NCBI RefSeq assembly: GCF_900109145.1
Contig: NZ_FNYY01000005.1
Location: 124,001-188,000 of the forward strand
Reading direction: 5' to 3'
DNA: 64,000 bases
Source: Marinovum algicola
GTDB lineage: Bacteria; Pseudomonadota; Alphaproteobacteria; Rhodobacterales; Rhodobacteraceae
Shown: in pieces, positions 9,241 to 17,290 of the stretch
Position numbering within the stretch: the stretch's first letter is position 1
Layout of the letters: every line of letters starts with the position of its first letter
Made by a program: the position numbers and the translations under genes
The notes under the pieces: generated by a model
What the model saw: the letters and a program-made list of their open reading frames with translations, nothing else
What the model was told of the DNA's origin: nothing
Database searches by the model: none

Positions 9241-10045
9241 GGCCTTCGCCCCGGCGAAGATCAACCTGACACTGCATGTCACCGGCCAGCGTGCCGACGG
9301 CTATCACCTGCTTGATTCGCTGGTGGTCTTTGCCGGGGTGGGCGACGTCCTGCGCGTTGCGCCGGCCGACGAGATGTCCTTGCGCGTCACCGGGCCGATG
9401 GCGGCGGGTGTGCCCGAGGACGCGCGCAACCTCTGTTGGAAAGCGGCCGAGGCCTTTGGCGCGCCGGTCCGCATCGAGCTGGAAAAGCACCTTCCGGCGG
9501 CGGCGGGCATTGGCGGCGGCTCTTCCGACGCGGCGGCGGTGCTGCGGGCGATGGAGACGATTTACGGCCGGCCCTTCAGCGGCGACGCCCTGCGCCTCGG
9601 GGCCGATGTTCCGGTCTGTCTGCTGGCCCATGCGGCACGGATGTCGGGGATCGGCGAACAGGTGCTGCCGCTGTCGCAGCCGCCGATGGATGCGGTGCTG
9701 GTCAATCCGGGCGTCGCGGTCTCGACGCCGGCGGTCTTCAAGGCGCTGAGATCACGGGACAATCCGCCGATGACGGATTGGCCGCTGGATGGCCGGAGCG
9801 ACAGCACATTGGCCTGGCTGCGCACCATGCGCAACGATCTCGAGCCGCCGGCGATCGGGGTGCAGCCGGTGATCGGCCGCGTCCTGACGGCGCTGGACGA
9901 GGAAGGCGCCGACCTGGCGCGGATGTCGGGGTCTGGCGCGACCTGTTTCGGGCTGTTCCCCGACGGCAGCGCGGCCACCGCTGCGGCGGCGGGCCTGCGC
10001 GCGGCACATCCCGACTGGTGGGTGGTCGCCACGACTCTGACCTGA
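9227..10045 (+). CDS. ispE: 4-diphosphocytidyl-2-C-methyl-D-erythritol kinase IspE
   Basis: A 272-residue GHMP kinase of the MEP isoprenoid pathway, which phosphorylates diphosphocytidyl-methylerythritol. Motifs seen are [19 protein letters not shown] at the N-terminus, the glycine-rich ATP loop [15 protein letters not shown] and the C-terminal [12 protein letters not shown]. The ATG at 9227 overlaps the preceding TPR gene by 14 bases. The convergent neighbour makes polyprenyl diphosphate, so both serve isoprenoid synthesis although they are on opposite strands. Confidence 0.95.
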   Translation: MAPTEAFAPAKINLTLHVTGQRADGYHLLDSLVVFAGVGDVLRVAPADEMSLRVTGPMAAGVPEDARNLCWKAAEAFGAPVRIELEKHLPAAAGIGGGSSDAAAVLRAMETIYGRPFSGDALRLGADVPVCLLAHAARMSGIGEQVLPLSQPPMDAVLVNPGVAVSTPAVFKALRSRDNPPMTDWPLDGRSDSTLAWLRTMRNDLEPPAIGVQPVIGRVLTALDEEGADLARMSGSGATCFGLFPDGSAATAAAAGLRAAHPDWWVVATTLT

Positions 10046-10055
10046 GCGCCCGCGG

Positions 10056-10111
10056 CCCGGACCCGATCCGGGGCCTCCCGGTGGGCCAGGGGGTCCCGGA
10101 TCGGGTCCGGG
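10056..10111. repeat. REP-like inverted repeat between convergent genes
   Basis: Two 17-base arms, CCCGGACCCGATCCGGG at 10056-10072 and CCCGGATCGGGTCCGGG at 10095-10111, are exact reverse complements and can form a long hairpin. Each arm is itself nearly palindromic. The element sits between the convergent 3' ends of ispE and the polyprenyl synthase and could terminate both. Related sequences occur at about 366-410, 679-723 and 52853-52915. Confidence 0.75.
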
Positions 10112-10137
10112 ACGGGGTGGGGCAGGTTCGGGACGGG

Positions 10138-11136
10138 TTAGTTCACCCGCGCGACGACATAGGTGGCGAGATCGTCGAGCATGGCGCGGATCGGGTGGTC
10201 GGGCAGGCGGGTCAGGGCGTCACGCGCCCTGTCGGCCCAGTCCAGCGCGTCCTGCCGCGCGGCCTCGAGGCTGCCGTGCCGCTCCAGCAGCGCCAGCGCC
10301 TGCGCGAGATCGCCGTCTTCCTGCCGCCCTTTCTCGATGGTGCGTTTCCAGAAGGCGCGTTCCTCGGCATCGGCCTGGGCCACCGCCTTGATCACCGGCA
10401 GGGTGAGCTTGCGTTCGCGGAAATCGTCGCCGACGTTCTTGCCGGTCGCCTCCGAGCCCCAGTAATCCAGCAGGTCGTCGACCATCTGAAAGGCGACCCC
10501 CAGCGCATCGCCAAAATCGAACAGCGCCTTGATCTCTTCTTCCGGGCGGCCGGCGATCACGCCGCCCACTTCGGTCGCGGCCGAGAACAGCGCGGCGGTC
10601 TTGCCACGGATCACTTGCAGATAGACCGCTTCGTCGGTGGCCAGGTTCTGTGCGGCCGAGAGCTGCAAGACCTCGCCTTCGGCAATCGTCGCGGCGGCGT
10701 TCGACAGGATGTCGAGCACCCGGAGATCGCCCGGTTCCACCATCAGCTGAAAGGCGCGGGCAAAGAGGTAGTCGCCCACCAGAACGCTCGACTTGTTGTC
10801 CCACAGCAGGTTGGCGGTGGGCCGGCCCCGGCGCTGGGCGCTTTCGTCGACCACGTCGTCATGCAGCAGCGTCGCGGTGTGGATGAATTCGACCGTCGCC
10901 GCCAGCTTGACGTGATCGGCGCCCTCATAGCCGCACATCCGCGCACAGGCCAGCGTCAGCATCGGCCGCAGCCGCTTGCCGCCGGCATCGACCAGATGCG
11001 CCGTCACCTCGGGAATGCGCGGCGCATGTTTCGACGCCATGCGGCCCCGGATCACCTCGCCCACGGCCTCGAGATCCGCGGCGAGGAGCTCGGCCAGCCG
11101 TTCGTGAGGTTTTGCCACCGCGTTGTCCAAGCTCAT
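10138..11136 (-). CDS. ispB: Polyprenyl diphosphate synthase (IspB type)
   Basis: A 332-residue trans-prenyltransferase that elongates farnesyl diphosphate to the side chain of ubiquinone. Both aspartate-rich motifs are intact: LLHDDVVDESAQRRGRPTAN near residues 91-110 and FQMVDDLLDYWG near 216. The GGKRLRPML motif and the VLVGDYLFARAF segment fix the family. Chain length cannot be read from the sequence; decaprenyl is usual in this group. The ATG at 11136 lies 4 bases after a GGGAG site; a GTG one codon upstream is less likely. Confidence 0.92.
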   Translation of the reverse strand: MSLDNAVAKPHERLAELLAADLEAVGEVIRGRMASKHAPRIPEVTAHLVDAGGKRLRPMLTLACARMCGYEGADHVKLAATVEFIHTATLLHDDVVDESAQRRGRPTANLLWDNKSSVLVGDYLFARAFQLMVEPGDLRVLDILSNAAATIAEGEVLQLSAAQNLATDEAVYLQVIRGKTAALFSAATEVGGVIAGRPEEEIKALFDFGDALGVAFQMVDDLLDYWGSEATGKNVGDDFRERKLTLPVIKAVAQADAEERAFWKRTIEKGRQEDGDLAQALALLERHGSLEAARQDALDWADRARDALTRLPDHPIRAMLDDLATYVVARVN

Positions 11137-11191
11137 CACACTCCCGTCACAAGGCTCGACATGTCTGCCACCTTGCCCTTACATCGCCAAC

Positions 11192-11404
11192 ATGGAAGAG
11201 CTGTTGCGCACCAACGACATCACCGTCATCGCCTATGCCACTGCCCTGTTGCAGGACGAGGGTATAGAATGGTTTGAATTGGACGTAAATATGAGCGTGC
11301 TCGAAGGATCGATCGGCATTTTGCCGCGCCGGCTGATGGTGCGCCGGGACGAGCTGGCGCGGGCGCGGGTGCTGATGCATGACCATGACATCCGTCTCGA
11401 CTGA
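11192..11404 (+). CDS. DUF2007 domain protein
   Basis: A 70-residue protein matching DUF2007, a small ferredoxin-fold domain (MEELLRTNDITVIAYATALLQDEGIEWF). Its role is unknown, although a signalling role has been suggested for the family. The last 26 bases overlap the following methyltransferase gene, so the two are likely coupled. It is divergent from the polyprenyl synthase gene. Confidence 0.85.
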   Translation: MEELLRTNDITVIAYATALLQDEGIEWFELDVNMSVLEGSIGILPRRLMVRRDELARARVLMHDHDIRLD

Positions 11405-12164
11405 GACAACCGACAATGCCTTTCTCGGTGGTCGAGTGCAGCTGTTGCAGCCGCGCCGGGGCTATCGCGCCGGCGTGGACCCGGTGCTGCTGGCGGCGGC
11501 CGTCGCGGCGCGGCCGGGTGAGGCGGTGCTCGAACTGGGCTGCGGCGTCGGAACGGCGCTTCTCTGCCTTGGGGCGCGGGTGCCGGGACTGACGCTCTGC
11601 GGGGTGGAAGTGCAGCCCGACTATGCCGAACTGGCGCGGCGCAACGCCGCCCGCAACCGGCTGTCCGCCGAGGTGGTCTGCGCCGATCTGGCCGATCTGC
11701 CGCCCGGGGTAAAGGCCCGCACCTTCGATCAAGTCCTTGCCAACCCGCCATATTTCCAGCGTACCACCAGCCACGCCAGCCCCGATGCCGGGCGTGAGAC
11801 GGGCCGTGGCGAGGGGCTGGCGCTGGGGCACTGGATTGCCGTCGCGGCCCGGCGGCTCAGGACCGGCGGCTTTGCCACTTTCATCCAGCGCGCCGAGCGG
11901 CTGCCCGAGATGCTGGCAGGCTGCGAGGGGCGGCTCGGCGGGCTCGAGGTGCTGCCCCTGATCCCGCGTGCCGGCCGGGCCGCGCGGCTGGTTCTGCTGC
12001 GGGGCCGAAAGGGCGGCGGCGCGGCCTTTCGACTGCACGCTCCGGTTGTGCTGCACCATGGCGAAGCGCATCTGGCCGATGGCGACGATTACGCGCCTCG
12101 GATCGCGGATGTGCTGCGAAACGGGGCGGCCTTGCCTTTTGCAGCGGCAGGAAAACAAGGGTGA
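11379..12164 (+). CDS. TrmN6-type N6-adenine methyltransferase
   Basis: A 261-residue class I methyltransferase. The SAM-binding motif is VLELGCGVGTALLCL near residues 49-63 and the N6-adenine signature NPPYF follows near residue 125. The opening with GGRVQLLQPRRGYRAGVDPVLLAAA is typical of the TrmN6 group that methylates A37 of valine tRNA. Substrate assignment is by family only. It overlaps the DUF2007 gene by 26 bases; an ATG two codons downstream is also possible. Confidence 0.85.
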   Translation: MTMTSVSTETTDNAFLGGRVQLLQPRRGYRAGVDPVLLAAAVAARPGEAVLELGCGVGTALLCLGARVPGLTLCGVEVQPDYAELARRNAARNRLSAEVVCADLADLPPGVKARTFDQVLANPPYFQRTTSHASPDAGRETGRGEGLALGHWIAVAARRLRTGGFATFIQRAERLPEMLAGCEGRLGGLEVLPLIPRAGRAARLVLLRGRKGGGAAFRLHAPVVLHHGEAHLADGDDYAPRIADVLRNGAALPFAAAGKQG

Positions 12165-12182
12165 GCGGGGCTCCGCGGTCTT

Positions 12183-12211
12183 TTGCAGTCGCAGCGTGAC
12201 AGAACTGTAAA
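12183..12211 (+). promoter_or_regulatory. Candidate sigma-70 promoter for ydcH
   Basis: TTGCAG at 12183-12188 and TGTAAA at 12206-12211 are separated by 17 bases and lie 45 bases before the ydcH start codon. The spacing is ideal and the -35 and -10 each differ from consensus by one or two bases. Confidence 0.5.
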
Positions 12212-12255
12212 AGTGTGCTGCACTGGGGATCCACACGAACCTTAGGAGGATCCTC

Positions 12256-12429
12256 ATGAGCTTGAGTTCGCACCTGCACGAATTGAAGAAGAAGCATCAG
12301 GTACTGTCGGACAGGGTGGAGGAAGCCCAGCGGGCCCCAGGCACCGACGACCTGACAATCGCGAACCTCAAAAAGCAGAAATTGCGGCTGAAGGAAGAAA
12401 TCTCCCGGATTTCGGAGGAAGTGGCCTAA
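12256..12429 (+). CDS. YdcH family (DUF465) coiled-coil protein
   Basis: A 57-residue protein with a charged coiled-coil pattern (HLHELKKKHQVLSDRVEEAQ, then IANLKKQKLRLKEEISRISEEV), the signature of the DUF465/YdcH family. The function is unknown. It has a strong AGGAGG ribosome binding site at 12244-12249 and its own promoter and terminator, so it is probably expressed as a single well-translated small mRNA. Confidence 0.88.
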   Translation: MSLSSHLHELKKKHQVLSDRVEEAQRAPGTDDLTIANLKKQKLRLKEEISRISEEVA

Positions 12430-12518
12430 CGCGTCACCGTCGGCACCATGTGCGCTGCCGGTGCAAGAAATTCTGGCCGTGGCAAAGGGATGTAGCCCGG
12501 CCGGCTGGCCATCAGATG

Positions 12519-12541
12519 GGGGCGGGTGTCCGCCCCTTTTT
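12519..12541 (+). terminator. Rho-independent terminator after ydcH
   Basis: GGGGCGG at 12519-12525 pairs with CCGCCCC at 12530-12536 across a GTGT loop and is followed by five T residues. Confidence 0.85.
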
Positions 12542-12576
12542 GGTGCCGGGCCGCCGTGCGGCGGTGGCAGAACAGA

Positions 12577-12605
12577 AAATGGCCGGTCGCTGGGACCGGC
12601 CATTT
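12577..12605 (-). terminator. Rho-independent terminator after phaB
   Basis: AAATGGCCGGTC at 12577-12588 and GACCGGCCATTT at 12594-12605 form a perfect 12-bp stem. Read on the minus strand it ends in ATTTTCTGTT, giving a short U tract 25 bases after the phaB stop. Confidence 0.8.
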
Positions 12606-12630
12606 CGCGTATCAGAAGCAAGTGCCCGGA

Positions 12631-13353
12631 TCAGACGAAGAACTGGCCGCCGTTGGCCGAGATCGTCGAACCGTTGATGAAACCGGCGTCGTCGGAGGCC
12701 AGGAAGGCCACGCAGCGGGCGATTTCCTCGGGTTCGCCGAGGCGGCCGGCGGGGATCTGGCCGATGATCGATTCGCGGACCTTTTCCGGCACCGCCATGA
12801 CCATTTCGGTGGCGATGTAGCCGGGACAGATGGCATTGGCGGTGATGCCGGCGCGCGCACCTTCCTGCGCCAGCGACTTGACGATGCCGAGATCGCCGGC
12901 CTTGGTGGCGGCATAGTTGACCTGGGCGAACTGACCTTTCTGACCGTTGATCGAAGAGATCACGATGACGCGGCCGAACTTGCGCTCGCGCATGCCGGGC
13001 CAGATCGGGTGAACGGTGTTGAACACGCCGGTCAGATTGGTGTCGATCACCTCGTTCCATTGTTGCGGCGTCATCTTGTGGAACGGCGCGTCGCGGGTGA
13101 TGCCGGCGTTTGCGACCACGATGTCGATCGGGCCGACCTCGGATTCGACCTTTTCGATCCCGGCCTTGGATTCGTCGTAGTCGCCGACGTTCCACTTGTA
13201 GGTCTTGATGCCAGTTTCCTCGGTGAACTTGGCCGCGGCCTCGTCGTTACCGGCATAGGTGGCGACCACCGTGCAACCCTGCGCCTTGAGCGCCTTGGAA
13301 ATCGCCGCGCCGATACCGCGCGAACCGCCGGTGACGAGTGCAATTCTTGCCAT
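12631..13353 (-). CDS. phaB: Acetoacetyl-CoA reductase PhaB
   Basis: A 240-residue short-chain dehydrogenase that reduces acetoacetyl-CoA to (R)-3-hydroxybutyryl-CoA with NADPH for polyhydroxybutyrate synthesis. The nucleotide-binding loop is VTGGSRGIGAAI, and the catalytic Ser and YxxxK are in VISSINGQKGQFAQVNYAATKAG. The C-terminal FINGSTISANGGQFFV is typical of PhaB. The ATG at 13353 follows a GGAGG site. It lies 144 bases downstream of phaA in the same orientation. Confidence 0.94.
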   Translation of the reverse strand: MARIALVTGGSRGIGAAISKALKAQGCTVVATYAGNDEAAAKFTEETGIKTYKWNVGDYDESKAGIEKVESEVGPIDIVVANAGITRDAPFHKMTPQQWNEVIDTNLTGVFNTVHPIWPGMRERKFGRVIVISSINGQKGQFAQVNYAATKAGDLGIVKSLAQEGARAGITANAICPGYIATEMVMAVPEKVRESIIGQIPAGRLGEPEEIARCVAFLASDDAGFINGSTISANGGQFFV

Positions 13354-13409
13354 GATCTTCCTCCAATTCAATCTGCGTTTGTAATGGTGTTACCGCGCCA
13401 CCGTTCATC

Positions 13410-13426
13410 GCGCAACAATATTGCGC
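13410..13426. promoter_or_regulatory. Inverted repeat upstream of phaB
   Basis: GCGCAA and TTGCGC are separated by five bases (CAATA). The element lies 57 bases upstream of the phaB start codon in an otherwise unexplained phaA-phaB gap and could be an operator. It does not match the CTGC/GCAG boxes I associate with PhaR. Confidence 0.35.
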
Positions 13427-13465
13427 AACTTTCGTCTGTTGCGGTTTTTCCTGAGGGGTGGGAGA

Positions 13466-13491
13466 GGCCGGGGCGCCCCTGCGCCCCGGCC
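13466..13491 (-). terminator. Strong GC hairpin after phaA
   Basis: GGCCGGGGCGC at 13466-13476 and GCGCCCCGGCC at 13481-13491 form a perfect 11-bp stem with a four-base loop, just past the phaA stop. There is no U tract on the minus strand, so it is either a factor-assisted terminator or an mRNA-stabilising hairpin. Confidence 0.5.
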
Positions 13492-13497
13492 GAAGGG

Positions 13498-14673
13498 TTA
13501 CGGGCGTTCGACGCAGAGCGCCACGCCCATGCCGCCGCCGATGCAGAGCGTGGCGAGGCCTTTCTTGGCACCGCGACGCTGCATTTCGAACAGCAGGGTG
13601 TTGAGCACGCGGGCGCCCGAAGCGCCGATCGGGTGGCCTATGGCGATGGCGCCGCCGTTGACGTTCACGATGGAGGGATCCCAGCCCATGTCCTTGTTCA
13701 CGGCGCAGGCCTGGGCGGCAAAGGCTTCGTTGGCTTCGACCAGGTCGAGATCATCGACCGACCAGCCGGCCTTTTCCAGCGCCTTGCGCGAGGCATAGAT
13801 CGGGCCGACGCCCATGATCGACGGGTCGAGCCCGGCGGTGGCATAAGAGGCGATGCGCGCCAGCGGCTCGATGCCGCGCTTTTCGGCTTCGTCGGCCGAC
13901 ATCAGCAGGGCGCCGGCGGCACCGTCGTTGAGACCCGAGGCATTGGCCGCGGTGACCGAGCCGTCCTTGGTGAAGGCGGGGCGCAGCTTCTGCATCGCGT
14001 CGATGGTCGCGCCGTGGCGGATGTATTCGTCATCCTTCACCTCGATGTCGCCCTTGCGGGTCTTGACGGTGAAGGGCACGATCTCGTCGGCGAATTTGCC
14101 GGCCTTCTGCGCGGCTTCGGCCTTGTTTTGCGAGCTGACGGCGAATTCATCCTGCTGGTCGCGGCTGATCTGCCATTTCTCGGCCACGTTCTCGGCGGTC
14201 TGGCCCATGTGATAGCCGTTGAAGGCATCCCAGAGACCGTCGCGGATCATGGTGTCGATGTACTTCATGTCGCCCATTTTCTGGCCATTGCGCAGGTTGG
14301 CGCAATGCGGCGACATCGACATGTTTTCCTGGCCACCGGCGGCGACGATCGAGGCATCGCCAAGCTGGATGTGCTGGGCGGCAAGTGCCACGGCGCGCAG
14401 GCCCGAGCCACAGACCTGGTTGATGCCCCAGGCGGCGGATTCCTGCGGAAACCCGGCGTTGATATGCGCCTGACGCGCCGGGTTCTGGCCCTGGCCCGCG
14501 GTCAGAACCTGGCCGAGGATGGTCTCGCTCACGTCGGAGCCTTCAATGCCCGCACGCTCGACAAGCGCCCGGAGCACGGAGGCGCCGAGATCATGGGCGG
14601 GGGTGTTGGCAAACGAGCCCAGGAAAGACCCGACAGGGGTCCGGGCGGCCGAGGCGATAACGACATTGGTCAT
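13498..14673 (-). CDS. phaA: Acetyl-CoA C-acetyltransferase PhaA
   Basis: A 391-residue thiolase that condenses two acetyl-CoA into acetoacetyl-CoA, the first step of polyhydroxybutyrate synthesis. The nucleophilic cysteine is in [14 protein letters not shown] near residue 89, the catalytic His is in [19 protein letters not shown], and the second Cys is in [11 protein letters not shown] near the C-terminus. I start at the ATG at 14673 ([15 protein letters not shown]). With phaB it supplies hydroxybutyryl-CoA; no polymerase is in the window. Confidence 0.95.
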   Translation of the reverse strand: MTNVVIASAARTPVGSFLGSFANTPAHDLGASVLRALVERAGIEGSDVSETILGQVLTAGQGQNPARQAHINAGFPQESAAWGINQVCGSGLRAVALAAQHIQLGDASIVAAGGQENMSMSPHCANLRNGQKMGDMKYIDTMIRDGLWDAFNGYHMGQTAENVAEKWQISRDQQDEFAVSSQNKAEAAQKAGKFADEIVPFTVKTRKGDIEVKDDEYIRHGATIDAMQKLRPAFTKDGSVTAANASGLNDGAAGALLMSADEAEKRGIEPLARIASYATAGLDPSIMGVGPIYASRKALEKAGWSVDDLDLVEANEAFAAQACAVNKDMGWDPSIVNVNGGAIAIGHPIGASGARVLNTLLFEMQRRGAKKGLATLCIGGGMGVALCVERP

Positions 14674-14864
14674 GGTTTCTTCCTTCACCGTTTGTGGCGC
14701 AGGGAGGATAGCAGGACCTCATCGTGCGGCCCGTATCCTCCCGCCGCTCGAGACGATGCCATAACGTAAGCCTGACCATGCCACAACAGTTCCCGTACCG
14801 CTTGACGTGCATGTCGCAGCCGCGATTTACAACTGCCGGAATGGTCGGCAAGGGTGCTGAAATC

Positions 14865-15701
14865 TCAGGCGCTGGCCCGGGCCTTGCGGCCGTCAAGCCA
14901 GCCCGGAGACACCGTGGGCGCGCCGAAGAAATAGCCTTGCAGACAGTCGACGCCCATCGCCGTAAGTGCCGACACATCTTCGGCATTTTCCACATTCTCG
15001 GCCACTGTGAACATGTCGAACTGTTGTGCGATCGCCAATATCGCCTGGGTCAGCACCTGGTTGTCGGGATCGGCATGGATGTTGCGGATGAACTGGCCGT
15101 CGATCTTGAGGATATCGAACTGGAACTGCTTAAAATGTCGCAGGGCGGTAAAGCCGGCGCCAAAATCGTCGAGCGCAAAGGCGATCCCGCGTTTTTGCAG
15201 GTCAGACATGAATCCGATGACGATTTCGGGCACCAGCATGGCCGAATTTTCGGTGATCTCGAGAATCAGCCGTTCGCCTACCGTCGGATCGGCCTTGAGC
15301 CCGCGGTCCAGCGTGCGCATCCAGGGCCGATAGCCGATCGAGCGCGCCGACATGTTGATCGCAAGCCGCAGGGACGGCGTGCACGCCAGCGTCAGCAGGC
15401 CCTTTTCCAGCGCCAGGCAGTCGATCCGCCGGCCTGTTTCGCTCTCTTCTATCGGCTGAATAAAATCGACGGCGGGAATCACCCTTCCGGTCTCGTCGAG
15501 CACCCGGATCAGCCCCTCGTAAAACGCCATGCGGTCGGGGCGGCGCGCCTGCACCACGGGTTGAAAGGCCAGCATCACCTGCTTGTGCCTGACCGCCTCA
15601 TCGACCATGCGCAGGGTGTCACGGTCGCGCAGCATCAGCGCCTCGGCCAGCGCGTTGCCGTTTTGGCGGCGCCCGCGCATGTCAGTCCGTCGCTCGTTCA
15701 T
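14865..15701 (-). CDS. EAL-domain cyclic-di-GMP phosphodiesterase
   Basis: A 278-residue stand-alone EAL protein with no visible membrane segment or sensor domain. The residues expected for activity are present: Glu in YEGLIR, Asn in INMSARS, Glu in EITEN, the Asp pair in LDDFGAG, Lys in LKIDGQF, Glu in VAENVEN and Gln in LQGYFFG. It should hydrolyse cyclic-di-GMP. The start at 15701 has a GGAGGG site upstream. Another gene linked by family to this messenger, the Alg44-like PilZ protein at 47-48 kb, has lost its ligand residues. Confidence 0.9.
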   Translation of the reverse strand: MNERRTDMRGRRQNGNALAEALMLRDRDTLRMVDEAVRHKQVMLAFQPVVQARRPDRMAFYEGLIRVLDETGRVIPAVDFIQPIEESETGRRIDCLALEKGLLTLACTPSLRLAINMSARSIGYRPWMRTLDRGLKADPTVGERLILEITENSAMLVPEIVIGFMSDLQKRGIAFALDDFGAGFTALRHFKQFQFDILKIDGQFIRNIHADPDNQVLTQAILAIAQQFDMFTVAENVENAEDVSALTAMGVDCLQGYFFGAPTVSPGWLDGRKARASA

Positions 15702-15786
15702 CCAAGACCCTCCGTTGCGGTCCCGGCCAATCTGCGCCACAAGGTTTAATCTGGGGTTTACAAGGTCGAAATAGCGAGGAGGGCAG

Positions 15787-16401
15787 ATGGCGGATGCAGG
15801 TGGCAGGCGCTGTGGCTGGGCCGGGCCGGAGCCGATTTACCTTGCCTATCATGACACCGAATGGGGCGTGCCGGAATACGATGCCCGCGCGCTCTGGGAA
15901 AAGCTGATCCTCGACGGCTTTCAAGCCGGGCTGAGCTGGATCACGATTCTCAAGAAGCGCGCGGCCTTTCGCGCGGCCTTTGCCGGGTTCGACCCGCAGG
16001 TGATCGCCGGCTGGGGCGAGGCCGAGGTGGCGCGGTTGCTGGCCGATCCCGGCATCGTGCGTCATCGCGGCAAGATCGAGGCCACAATCTCCAATGCCCG
16101 GGCCTTTTGCGAGCTGGGGCAGGGGTTCGACGATTTCCTCTGGCGGTACGTCGATGGCGTGCCGCTACAGAACCGCTGGGCCAGCGATGCCGAGGTGCCG
16201 GGCTTCACACCGCTGTCCCAGCGGGTGTCGAAGGACTTGAAGAAGGCCGGCTTTCGGTTTTGCGGCCCGACGATCACCTATGCCTTCATGCAGGCCTGCG
16301 GACTGGTCAACGACCATCTGGTCTGCTGCCCGCGGCATGCCGCCTGCGCGGCGCTGGCCGAAGGCGCCGATCCGTCAGGTGAGAGGCGCGCGCCCTGTTG
16401 A
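15787..16401 (+). CDS. tag: DNA-3-methyladenine glycosylase I
   Basis: A 204-residue base-excision repair enzyme of the Tag family, which removes 3-methyladenine from DNA. The N-terminal zinc-binding and base-pocket region RCGWAGPEPIYLAYHDTEWG, the LDGFQAGLSWITIL segment and the C-terminal GPTITYAFMQACGLVNDHL are diagnostic. A GAGGAGG site lies before the ATG. The stop codon is next to the likely rpsD promoter. Confidence 0.94.
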   Translation: MADAGGRRCGWAGPEPIYLAYHDTEWGVPEYDARALWEKLILDGFQAGLSWITILKKRAAFRAAFAGFDPQVIAGWGEAEVARLLADPGIVRHRGKIEATISNARAFCELGQGFDDFLWRYVDGVPLQNRWASDAEVPGFTPLSQRVSKDLKKAGFRFCGPTITYAFMQACGLVNDHLVCCPRHAACAALAEGADPSGERRAPC

Positions 16402-16425
16402 CTCTGCCGCGCGCTGCTGTATACG
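16398..16425 (+). promoter_or_regulatory. Candidate rpsD promoter
   Basis: TTGACT at 16398-16403 and TATACG at 16420-16425 are spaced by 16 bases. The box overlaps the tag stop codon and would give an rpsD mRNA with a leader of about 160 bases. Confidence 0.55.
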
Positions 16426-16446
16426 CGCGGCTTCATTGGTGTTGGT

Positions 16447-16492
16447 GGCCCCCGCAAGGGGATGCCTGTCGAAGCCCCGGCAACGGGGTCTT
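16447..16492 (+). promoter_or_regulatory. Structured rpsD leader: two GCAA-loop hairpins
   Basis: The first hairpin is CCCC-GCAA-GGGG (16450-16461) extended by GGC/GCC. The second is CCCCG-GCAA-CGGGG (16475-16488) extended by AAG/CTT. Both have GNRA tetraloops and lie side by side in the untranslated leader of rpsD. S4 autoregulates its own mRNA in other bacteria, so a role as protein-binding leader is plausible, but this fold is not the one I know from Escherichia coli. Confidence 0.5.
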
Positions 16493-16592
16493 AGAGGACA
16501 ACGCCCTTTATATCGCCGCAGCAGGGCCGGGGCGGGACCGATTTGGAACGGTTTCGGATCAGGTTGCGGAGCCAAGGTAAAGGAGATCAGCC

Positions 16593-17213
16593 GTGACCAA
16601 ACGCACGTCTGCCAAGTACAAGATCGACCGCCGCATGGGCGAAAACATCTGGGGCCGTCCGAAGTCCCCGGTCAACCGCCGCGAATACGGCCCCGGCCAG
16701 CACGGTCAGCGTCGCAAGGGCAAACTGTCCGACTTCGGCCTCCAGCTGCGCGCCAAACAGAAGCTGAAAGGCTACTACGGCGACCTGACCGAAAAGCAAT
16801 TCCGCCGGATCTTCCGCGAAGCCGAGCGTCTGAAAGGCGACACCGGTGAGCACCTGATCGGCCTGCTCGAGCGCCGTCTCGACGCCGTGGTCTACCGCGC
16901 CAAATTCGTGCCGACCATGTTCGCCGCCCGTCAGTTCGTGAACCACGGCCACGTCACCGTGAACGGCCGCCGCGTCAACATCCCCTCCTACCGCGTGAAA
17001 GAGGGTGACGTGATCGAAGTCCGCGAGAAATCCAAGCAGATGGCCGCGATCCTCGAAGCCACCCAGCTGGCCGAGCGTGACGTGCCCGATTACATCGACA
17101 CCGATCACTCCAAGCTGACCGCCACCTTCGTGCGCGCGCCCGGTCTTTCCGACGTGCCGTACCCGGTTGTGATGGAACCGAATCTCGTCATCGAATATTA
17201 CGCACAGAACTAA
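16593..17213 (+). CDS. rpsD: 30S ribosomal protein S4
   Basis: A 206-residue primary assembly protein of the small ribosomal subunit. The sequence [20 protein letters not shown], the [17 protein letters not shown] segment and the S4 RNA-binding domain ([17 protein letters not shown] and then [18 protein letters not shown]) are typical of alphaproteobacterial S4. Codon use is tightly biased, as expected for a highly expressed gene. It is monocistronic, with its own leader and a strong terminator. Confidence 0.97.
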   Translation: MTKRTSAKYKIDRRMGENIWGRPKSPVNRREYGPGQHGQRRKGKLSDFGLQLRAKQKLKGYYGDLTEKQFRRIFREAERLKGDTGEHLIGLLERRLDAVVYRAKFVPTMFAARQFVNHGHVTVNGRRVNIPSYRVKEGDVIEVREKSKQMAAILEATQLAERDVPDYIDTDHSKLTATFVRAPGLSDVPYPVVMEPNLVIEYYAQN

Positions 17214-17236
17214 ATCGTTCTGGCACTGATGTTCCG

Positions 17237-17267
17237 AAAGGCCGCGCTGCTTGCGCGGCCTTTTTTT
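17237..17267 (+). terminator. Rho-independent terminator after rpsD
   Basis: GGCCGCGC at 17240-17247 pairs with GCGCGGCC at 17253-17260 across a TGCTT loop, flanked by AAA and a run of seven T residues. Confidence 0.92.
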
Positions 17268-17290
17268 GTTCCGGCCCCGAGGAGACAGGC

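Noticed and set aside
9436-11277. A 613-codon frame across ispE and the polyprenyl synthase
   Set aside because: It runs through the coding regions of two motif-rich genes in another frame and through the GC hairpin between them; composition is typical of a shadow frame.
14804-14833. TTGACG promoter-like sequence between phaA and the EAL gene
   Set aside because: On the plus strand it would transcribe antisense into the EAL gene and no convincing -10 box follows at a proper distance.
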